A stretch of 38,541 nt of DNA. Origin: Chloroflexota bacterium. Its GTDB lineage: Bacteria > Chloroflexota > Dehalococcoidia > UBA2247 > RBG-13-53-26. The stretch spans positions 1 through 38,541 of the forward strand of contig JAPLHP010000035.1 in assembly GCA_026389585.1 (NCBI GenBank). The letters are read 5' to 3'. A program made the translations under genes and the position numbers. This document shows positions 32,213 through 38,541 of the stretch, piece after piece. The notes below the pieces were generated by a model. The model searched no databases. It saw nothing but the letters and a program-made list of their open reading frames with translations, and had not been told where the DNA came from. The first letter of the stretch is position 1. The number at the start of each line of letters is the position of its first letter.

Positions 32213-35200
32213 CTACTGTCTTACCAGCCTCCTGCGAATGAAGTAGGCCAGAATACCTGCTCCCAAGACTGCCCCAATGCCAACAACAATCCAAATCCAC
32301 CCCGCAAGGCTTTCGCTGGGAGTCTTTGCCAGGATAGCCCACTGGCTGAGGTGGGAGGTGGTGGTACTCAGCGTCATCTCAGTGGTATCGACGGTGGTAG
32401 GCAGTGTCACCCACTCCCCTGCAGCCTCATCCCAGTAGGCCAGAACCAGGTTGTTGGGGTCGTCTCCTGCCGCAGTTACATCTTCGTCTGTGTATTTGAC
32501 CGTGATGGTGATCGGCTCAGCAAAAGTGGTCATGGCAACGCCATCAACACCAATAACCTCTACCCTAAAGCAGGTGTTGCCTACTCTAAACCCCTGAGGA
32601 GCAGTGGCAGCAGAGGAGGCTGGCAGTTGTTTGATAGTGACCGTGGCTGTGTCGCCGAGGCACCCAGCGGGGAATTCAGTGGCGATTTGGCCGTCAGTCG
32701 TTTCAACTCTGCCTCCCTGAGCAGTGACGTCCTCCTGTGTCGCCGCTTTAATTATGGTGATGTAGTTGGTCTTCGTCTCAGTATCAGTCTTGCCGTCAGC
32801 ATCAGTCACTTTAAGTGAGACGGTGTAAGTGCCTGAACTGGCATAGGAATGAGTTGGGTTCTGGTCGGTGCTGTCAACAGTGCCATCATTGTTGAAGTCC
32901 CAGGCATAGATCAAAGGTGGTTTCCCACCTGAACAGAGACTGGTGAAGGCGATCACCTGGCTTGGCAGACATTCAGTAGGTGCAGCAGAGAAATCAGCTA
33001 CAGGCAAGGTGTAGGCAGCTATCCCATTGCTTGTTCCCATCGAACTCCAGCTCCCGGCGTTGTTCTTTGCTTTCACAGAGATGTAGTAGGTAGCCCCCCA
33101 GGTCAAGCTGAGGCCGGTACTGGTGACCTCGGTGTTCGTTCCGGCTGAAGTCCAGCCGACGACGTCAGTGTCACCCGCTGAGGTCCCTACGGCATATTGA
33201 TATTCGGCGATGCCGGACTCAGGGTCAGACGAGCTCCAGGCAGCATGGAGCTGGGTAGGATTGCTTGTCGTATCCCCGTCATCGGTGACTACGGGAGTGG
33301 TCGGTGGTGTTGGGTCTGAAACGGTTATTCCATTGCTCACCCCGATTTCGCTCCAAAGGCCATGCCCGTTCTTGGTGTTGACCGCAAAGTAGTAGGAGGT
33401 TCCCCAAGTCAGGCTGAGACCGGTCCTGGTGACCTCGGTGTTCGTTTCGGCTGAAGTCCAGCCAACCACATCGGTCCCTCCCGCTGAAGTGCCGATAGCG
33501 TACTGATACTCAGCGATGCCTGATTCGCTATCAGATGAACTCCACAAGGCGTGAAGTTGGGTGGTGCTGGTGGTATTTGCTCCATCGTCTGTCACGACTG
33601 GAGTGGTCGGGGCAGTGCTATCAGAGATGGTTATCCCGTTGCTTGTTCCGACGGAACTCCAGCCTCCAGTCCCGTTCTTGGCTTTGACACTAAAGTAATA
33701 GGTGGTCCCGACATTTAGGCTCAAGCCACTGTGGGTTACCTCGGTGGATGTTCCGGCAGAAGTCCAATCCACCACGTCAGTGCCTCCTGCTGAGGTCCCT
33801 ATGGCATATTGATATTCGGCGATGCCTGATTCTGGATCCGATGAGTTCCATGCAGCGTGAAGTTGTGTCTTGCTCGTGGTCCAATCTCCATCGTCTGCAA
33901 CCGTGGGGGTTGTGGGTGGACTGTAGTCATACAGAGTGGTGAAAGAGGTGGGTGATGACCACCTCGACCACGCACCGTGGTTGTCCTGATACCTAACCCT
34001 CCAGCCATAGAAGGTACCAAAGCTCAGTCTTCCAGTAGGAACGATGACTTGAGTAAGATTGACATTATCTGTACCGCTGTCAAAGGCTGGCGCTGGCCAA
34101 TCCGGGTAGCCCATGTAGTTACTTGGCCAAAGGGCGACCTGCCATTGAGACGCTGCATGTGCATCGCCCGAGTCAGCATCGGAGAACGGGGACGACTGAA
34201 GGGTAGGAGTAGCAGTTATGTTGTAGGCTCCACTGCTGGGGGCAATGTTGGTGGGTTGATAAGGGAAAGAGGTAAGTGGTGCTGAACCGGTGCGACTGGG
34301 GTTGTAGTCCACAATCCCCAGGCTGGCATGGTCATACCAGTCCCAAATGTGGCTCTGAATGGTGACCTCGTCAACCGTACCCCACCAGTTAGAGGTGGCA
34401 TCAACGTGCGGCGAGCCTTGCGCGTTGGCATCATAGACATCGTAAGGAGTATTACCATGGATGTTGTTGAAGTTGAGGACAGGCTGCCCTGAGACGTAGA
34501 CACCACCGCCTTTGCCATTGCCCGAAGTCATTGAGTTACTTATGATGTCGTTGTAGCCAAGGAAGACGACATTGCCGTAGCTGTAGATTCCCCCGCCTTC
34601 AGAAGAGGCCGCGTTGTAGGAGACGGTATTGCCACTGATCTCTATATATGCACTGCTGTAGGTATAGGTGTAGATCCCACCACCGGAATACTGAGCCACG
34701 TTCCCAGAGATACTGTTACCACTAATGACAACCGTGCTGTCGTAGGCACAGATTCCGCCACCAGAGCCCTGAGTCGAGTTCCCAGAGATATTGTTACCGC
34801 TAATGGTGGCTGTGCTATTACTCGAAATAGTAATCCCACTACTTGTGTTGCCAGAGATGGTATTGCCACTGATGGTCACCGTACCTTCGCCTGAATAGAT
34901 TCCGCCACCAGAATTGGTAGAGACCGTATTGCCGGTAATGACTGCTGTGCCGCCGCTGGACTGGACTCCGATGCCCGAGTTACTGGCAACTGTATTGCCG
35001 ATGATGCCGACTATGCCCCTATAAGATAATATCCCGTTGGCGGAGTTGCCGGAGACGGTGTTGTTTGTGATAATGCATGTGCCGTATTTGGCGTCCCAAC
35101 TATAGTTCCAACCAGCGTAGATGCCATGTCCTGCGTTACCGGTGACGGTATTGTTGACTATCCGCGGGAGGCCGTTGACCGCCGCTGCACTATAAATGTA

Positions 35201-35755
35201 CTCGCCTTCTACATAGATTCCAGAAGAGGCGTTGTTTCTGACTGTGCAGTGATCGATAAATGGGGAAGACTTTACGATCTTTAGTGCTGGAAGGTTGCTG
35301 TTGCCCCCGTATTCTACAGCGCAATACTGCATAATGCTACCGCTGACATAGTTCCCAGATCCATCGTAAACAGCGTCAACGCTGCTGTCCATGAAGAGTA
35401 TGTTCACCCAATCTCCAGGTGCTGGAGATGGCTGGTCTGAGGTGAATACTATTGGCTCTGAAACGGTCCCTCTGGCGATCAACTGGCCTTCAACCTGCAT
35501 GCCCCTTGCTGAAATGAACTTGACTACCACACCTTGTTCGATGGTGAGGGTGACTCCTGGTGAGATCAGTGCTCCGCTACCAACGATGTACGGGCTGTTT
35601 GCCTTGGTCCAGGTTGTGTCAGAGGTGATCTGGCCGCCAACAGTGGTGTCGGCGGTGACTGGTTGTGAGGTCACCACGGGCATGACCAAGGATGTCAGCA
35701 GAGCGATCACAACAAAGGCAATCAGGATCGTGACCAGTTTCACACGTTGCTTCAT
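32213..35755 (-). CDS. Giant surface protein: beta-helix, Fn3-like repeats, PKD, ZU5-like, C-terminal anchor
   Basis: A 1180-residue exported protein. A clear signal peptide (residues 1-~37) is followed by many N-T-I-S-G-N type turns (~100-460), a right-handed beta-helix of the NosD/PbH1 kind. Next comes an Fn3-like domain (HAASQWQ; WRVRYQDNHGAWSRW) almost the same as two in the protein at 10444, three ~102-residue Fn3-like repeats (LHAAWxSSDPESGIAEYQYA) encoded by 306-bp tandem DNA repeats, a PKD domain, a ZU5-like domain (GGRVETTDGQIATEFPAGC) and the tail AGWIWIVVGIGAVLGAGILA-RRR. AAGGAGG precedes the ATG. It follows the 35832 gene after 76 bases, in one operon. It probably binds a polysaccharide or forms part of the cell envelope. 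Confidence 0.88.
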   Translation of the reverse strand: MKQRVKLVTILIAFVVIALLTSLVMPVVTSQPVTADTTVGGQITSDTTWTKANSPYIVGSGALISPGVTLTIEQGVVVKFISARGMQVEGQLIARGTVSEPIVFTSDQPSPAPGDWVNILFMDSSVDAVYDGSGNYVSGSIMQYCAVEYGGNSNLPALKIVKSSPFIDHCTVRNNASSGIYVEGEYIYSAAAVNGLPRIVNNTVTGNAGHGIYAGWNYSWDAKYGTCIITNNTVSGNSANGILSYRGIVGIIGNTVASNSGIGVQSSGGTAVITGNTVSTNSGGGIYSGEGTVTISGNTISGNTSSGITISSNSTATISGNNISGNSTQGSGGGICAYDSTVVISGNSISGNVAQYSGGGIYTYTYSSAYIEISGNTVSYNAASSEGGGIYSYGNVVFLGYNDIISNSMTSGNGKGGGVYVSGQPVLNFNNIHGNTPYDVYDANAQGSPHVDATSNWWGTVDEVTIQSHIWDWYDHASLGIVDYNPSRTGSAPLTSFPYQPTNIAPSSGAYNITATPTLQSSPFSDADSGDAHAASQWQVALWPSNYMGYPDWPAPAFDSGTDNVNLTQVIVPTGRLSFGTFYGWRVRYQDNHGAWSRWSSPTSFTTLYDYSPPTTPTVADDGDWTTSKTQLHAAWNSSDPESGIAEYQYAIGTSAGGTDVVDWTSAGTSTEVTHSGLSLNVGTTYYFSVKAKNGTGGWSSVGTSNGITISDSTAPTTPVVTDDGANTTSTTQLHALWSSSDSESGIAEYQYAIGTSAGGTDVVGWTSAETNTEVTRTGLSLTWGTSYYFAVNTKNGHGLWSEIGVSNGITVSDPTPPTTPVVTDDGDTTSNPTQLHAAWSSSDPESGIAEYQYAVGTSAGDTDVVGWTSAGTNTEVTSTGLSLTWGATYYISVKAKNNAGSWSSMGTSNGIAAYTLPVADFSAAPTECLPSQVIAFTSLCSGGKPPLIYAWDFNNDGTVDSTDQNPTHSYASSGTYTVSLKVTDADGKTDTETKTNYITIIKAATQEDVTAQGGRVETTDGQIATEFPAGCLGDTATVTIKQLPASSAATAPQGFRVGNTCFRVEVIGVDGVAMTTFAEPITITVKYTDEDVTAAGDDPNNLVLAYWDEAAGEWVTLPTTVDTTEMTLSTTTSHLSQWAILAKTPSESLAGWIWIVVGIGAVLGAGILAYFIRRRLVRQ
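33002..33920. repeat. Three tandem 306-bp coding repeats
   Basis: CGATGCC-linked units at 33208, 33514 and 33820 are spaced exactly 306 bp apart, encoding the three 102-residue Fn3-like repeats of the surface protein (minus strand). The constant period points to internal duplication and possible length variation. Confidence 0.85.
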
Positions 35756-35831
35756 TTTGGCCTCCTTTAGCTTGGCACTAACAACAGATGTCTCACTCAG
35801 GAAAATGCTCAGATCGGATTCGGCTACATTC

Positions 35832-38541
35832 CTATTTCGACACAGCCGGCTTGCGGCTCAGCCTTCTCCCCATCAGGACAACACCCACGACGACAGCCAC
35901 CGCTCCTGCACCAACAGCGATCCAAATCCATGAGGGCAGCCCTTCTTCTTTTGCGGTAGCTGATAGAAACTCCTCATGAGTAAGCTCAGCATCGGCGGCT
36001 AAACTCGTGTCAATAGCGCCGTCACCATCGGAATCTATGTCGAGAGTCGCCCCTTGCTCGCCCTGCGATAGTGCACTCCAGTCGACGGCGTAGTGATGCA
36101 CTGCTCCAAGTGCTATGGGAATATCGGTAGCATTGAAGGTGCTAGTTGTTCCACCCAGTACCCAAGTCACCTCAAGTCCGTATGTTCCTTCGCCAGTGCC
36201 CACGACTTCATAGTGGTAGGTGTCTTGAGGGCAGAAGATGACCACTGTCTCGTCACAGTACATCGATTGTGGTATCTGGCACTCTATGGCACCATTAACC
36301 ACTCCTACGACTTGCCCAACGGAGTCGTACACCCTCAACTCACCAGGGCTATGTAGCTGCACCTCCAGGGTACTGACCATACTCTGCGTCTTGTCCACAA
36401 CAGCCTTCACGGTGTTTGTCACAACGCTCTCAGCAATAGTTGGCACGGCTTCCTTCACGATTCTAGAGATGGCCCATTGAAACTCCTGGCTGGCCACCAG
36501 CCTGCTCAATTCGGGGAAGATCAACTTCCCTGTCCGGTTTGCCATCCAATCGGACAGCGTTTTGCCTCCCAGCTTCTCGAACGGCATCTTGTTAAACACG
36601 GCCTCAATCGCCTGCTCTATTACGAAGTTCTTGACTGCTTCATCTTCACCACTCAGGTAGGAGTCGAGACCGAAATCTACTGCATCATAAAAGACGTCTG
36701 CCAACTTGGCAGCCTCCGGGTTGACGAAGGTCAACCCGAACTTCACGGAAGCCTGACAGCCATCCTCTATTCCCTGAGCAATAGTTTCTCCTGCATCCAG
36801 ATTCCCTAGGAAGACCTCATTCGCTGCCTGGAAGTTCATATTTGAGAGTCTTTCATAGGTCTCAGACTTGCGTAGATACTCCTGGGCACGGCCCAAGTTT
36901 CCATTCTTCACTGCCCTTCGCGCTTCGATCAGCGCGTTGACTCTCAAACCATCGTAGTTGATGCCACCAAGGTAGAAGTCGTAGTACATGTCCTTCAGAT
37001 TCGTTCGCGTTATCCACGATGTAAAGTCGGTCCAGACCGCAGTCACACCCTCCGGGAACGATTCGGCGTTCAGAAGATTGGAAGGATAGGTAACCTGCTG
37101 CTGCAAACGGCGATTTACTATGTCCTCCAAATCCTTGAGCTCATACGCTGTCAGATCAGGTTGCCATTCCTCCGGCGGGTAAGACCAGCCAATATAGGGT
37201 CCCACTTCAGGCAAACCCTCGGCCTCGCCAACGGTGTTTGCCTTGACAGTGACGTAGGCATGGACCATCTTCCCATCGCCCAGGTAGATCCCCACGTGGC
37301 CGTCTACGTTGCCATCTGCTCCCAGGAAGAGTATGAGGGCTCCCTTGGGCGCATCTAACCAGCCCTGCGGGCCTTGGTCGAACCGCGGCAGGTCTTCCGC
37401 TGCGAGATACGCCGAGTGCCACCCCGATTTGCCCTCCACCGGAGGGTTTGGCTCCAGCATAAAAGCGTTTGCGGCAAACTGGAGACAGAGATGGGTCCAG
37501 TTGTCCCACGTATAGTAGTTCTCGGTCCACTTGATAGTCTCCCTGACCCACAGAGTTGAGAAGTACGCGGGAGCACTGCTGTCCTGGCTGGAAGCGAAAT
37601 GGAGGACATCGCCTTCTGACCAGCCGGTTATGCTGCCTGCATCATAGGCAATCCTCCACCATGTGTAGACGCCGCTTGTCTCAGGGCCGCCGAGAACCGT
37701 GCCGGTGCTGCCTTTGGGCAGGGTGGCAATGGTGTTGTTTCCCAGCGCGGCACTACTTCTCACGTTGAGCGTTGCGGTGGTAGTGACGCGATCGCCTATA
37801 TTCAAAGAACTAGGATTGTACCTGATCGTCGTCCAATCCATCCAGATAAAGGTGTATCCATCTGGAGAAACATTGGTCTTAACTCCATCTACTATTGGAT
37901 AAAATGACCACATGGAGTTTGGAAAATTCTGGTCATCGGTGGGGGAGGAGGTAATCTCCAGTACAGGCTGCCATGAACTTGTATACGTTCTGGATCTGAT
38001 TTGTTTAAGGAATGGGGAAGCGTCGCTCAAACCGCTCCAAAGCACATTGAGGTGATTCTGATTATCGACGGAAATAGTTGGTACATCCTGCAAATAGGGT
38101 GTTGGTCCTTCCAAATCTTTAGTAGGTTGCAGAGTATCGGTTATTTCCCTGTATCTAATGTAGTTTTGGCTGTTAACATGGTCTTTCCAAACAACATGAA
38201 CATTGCTTGCGGAATCTATAGCAATGGAAGGTGATTCGGAATAGGAATTCTGGGTGATGTTAATTTCGCTTCCCCATCCGGAAGAGGTTCGCTTGAGGTA
38301 ATGAACATCGTAGTACTGGTTAGGCGTATTGATCCAGACAATATGAACATTGTTACTTCCATCTATAGCTATTGAAGGTGCCCTGACCCAAGCCTTGCTG
38401 CTGGAGATAGATGCCTCTCCTTGCCAACCAGCTTGAGTCTTCTCTCTCCACCGTATCCCGTTGCCTAAGCTCCTCCATGAACCAAGATCTGAATATGTCC
38501 CATAAGCTACGTGTATATTGTCAAGACCATCGACAGCGACT
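35832..38541 (-). CDS. Surface protein with propeller-like repeats, SH3b and NlpC/P60-CHAP-like domains (5' end outside window)
   Basis: About 902 residues are visible and the reading frame runs open to the right edge, so the start lies beyond the window; the internal TTG at 38114 is not the start. The first part has repeats of the form PSIAIDxxxNVHVVW (a beta-propeller-like pattern). Next come an SH3b domain (TATLNVRSSAALGNNTIATL), an NlpC/P60 or CHAP-like domain (L-C-L-Q-F-A-A-N-A-F for the Cys, D-G-H-V-G-I-Y for the His), a long helical part, and the C-terminal module of the protein at 10444 (SPGELRVYD, HYAVDWSALSQG, ATAKEEGLPSWIWI), then a membrane helix and a basic end. It may cut cell-wall or surface peptides. 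It heads the operon with the beta-helix protein. Confidence 0.85.
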   Translation of the reverse strand, partial: VAVDGLDNIHVAYGTYSDLGSWRSLGNGIRWREKTQAGWQGEASISSSKAWVRAPSIAIDGSNNVHIVWINTPNQYYDVHYLKRTSSGWGSEINITQNSYSESPSIAIDSASNVHVVWKDHVNSQNYIRYREITDTLQPTKDLEGPTPYLQDVPTISVDNQNHLNVLWSGLSDASPFLKQIRSRTYTSSWQPVLEITSSPTDDQNFPNSMWSFYPIVDGVKTNVSPDGYTFIWMDWTTIRYNPSSLNIGDRVTTTATLNVRSSAALGNNTIATLPKGSTGTVLGGPETSGVYTWWRIAYDAGSITGWSEGDVLHFASSQDSSAPAYFSTLWVRETIKWTENYYTWDNWTHLCLQFAANAFMLEPNPPVEGKSGWHSAYLAAEDLPRFDQGPQGWLDAPKGALILFLGADGNVDGHVGIYLGDGKMVHAYVTVKANTVGEAEGLPEVGPYIGWSYPPEEWQPDLTAYELKDLEDIVNRRLQQQVTYPSNLLNAESFPEGVTAVWTDFTSWITRTNLKDMYYDFYLGGINYDGLRVNALIEARRAVKNGNLGRAQEYLRKSETYERLSNMNFQAANEVFLGNLDAGETIAQGIEDGCQASVKFGLTFVNPEAAKLADVFYDAVDFGLDSYLSGEDEAVKNFVIEQAIEAVFNKMPFEKLGGKTLSDWMANRTGKLIFPELSRLVASQEFQWAISRIVKEAVPTIAESVVTNTVKAVVDKTQSMVSTLEVQLHSPGELRVYDSVGQVVGVVNGAIECQIPQSMYCDETVVIFCPQDTYHYEVVGTGEGTYGLEVTWVLGGTTSTFNATDIPIALGAVHHYAVDWSALSQGEQGATLDIDSDGDGAIDTSLAADAELTHEEFLSATAKEEGLPSWIWIAVGAGAVAVVVGVVLMGRRLSRKPAVSK

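Noticed and set aside
1-38541. tRNA, rRNA, CRISPR arrays and insertion-sequence transposases
   Set aside because: By eye I found no tRNA cloverleaf T-arm sequence in the gaps, no regularly spaced short repeats with unique spacers, and no transposase-like protein.

Overview
The window looks like a piece of an anaerobic Chloroflexota genome, probably Dehalococcoidia-like. This is inferred from gene content: rubrerythrins, an iron-sulfur-flavoprotein relative, a pyrophosphate-type phosphofructokinase, old-yellow-enzyme, KstD-like and FAH-type catabolic genes, very large surface proteins with one C-terminal anchor, and small Cys/His proteins of a kind I associate with that phylum. No rRNA, tRNA, CRISPR array or transposase gene was seen. 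TGA is an ordinary stop in many genes here.

Layout. (1) 1-560 is gene-free with phased short repeats, followed by a B12-type radical SAM gene and a repeat-rich gap. (2) 2504-9004, all plus strand: a GNAT/M20 pair, a ThiF-type E1 with a MoaD-like partner, a CoA-binding protein, then a redox/oxidative-stress group (rubrerythrin, flavoprotein, ferritin-like protein, CRP/FNR regulator with its own operator-like dyad, 2[4Fe-4S] ferredoxin). (3) 9005-15347: an accessory region in which a small membrane protein, a 1167-residue RCC1/LRR/C39-protease/PKD surface protein and an NTF2-like protein sit among several families of dispersed intergenic repeats. (4) 15348-20785, minus strand: pfk, fba, lepA, hemW, a housekeeping operon behind a near-perfect sigma70 promoter that should give an almost leaderless pfk mRNA. 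(5) 20988-23230, plus strand: two small Cys-rich proteins, a CbpA/DnaJ-type co-chaperone and a glutaredoxin-PDZ fusion. (6) 23366-32015: a DUF6125-like protein, FAH hydrolase, old-yellow-enzyme reductase, YkgJ-like protein, ferredoxin-like protein with winged helix, SnoaL/NTF2 protein, KstD-like flavoprotein and an SDR, together resembling a ring- or steroid/terpenoid-type degradation module of unknown substrate. (7) 32213-38541, minus strand: two more giant surface proteins, the second running off the right edge.

The most interesting item is at 22709-23230. A glutaredoxin-like gene (YruB type) with a perfect Shine-Dalgarno has an in-frame TGA exactly where the first cysteine of the CPYC redox motif belongs, giving U-P-Y-C. 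A stem-loop with a bacterial SECIS-like AGUUU apical loop lies 23 nt after the TGA. I read it as a selenocysteine glutaredoxin fused to a C-terminal PDZ domain; a naive gene call loses the first 42 residues, including the active site. Other notable points are two likely CTG start codons (5235, 25008), the GGDD/PKTIDKD signature of PPi-dependent PFK, the shared surface-anchor module of the three giant proteins, and the mosaic of dispersed repeats around 9-15 kb.
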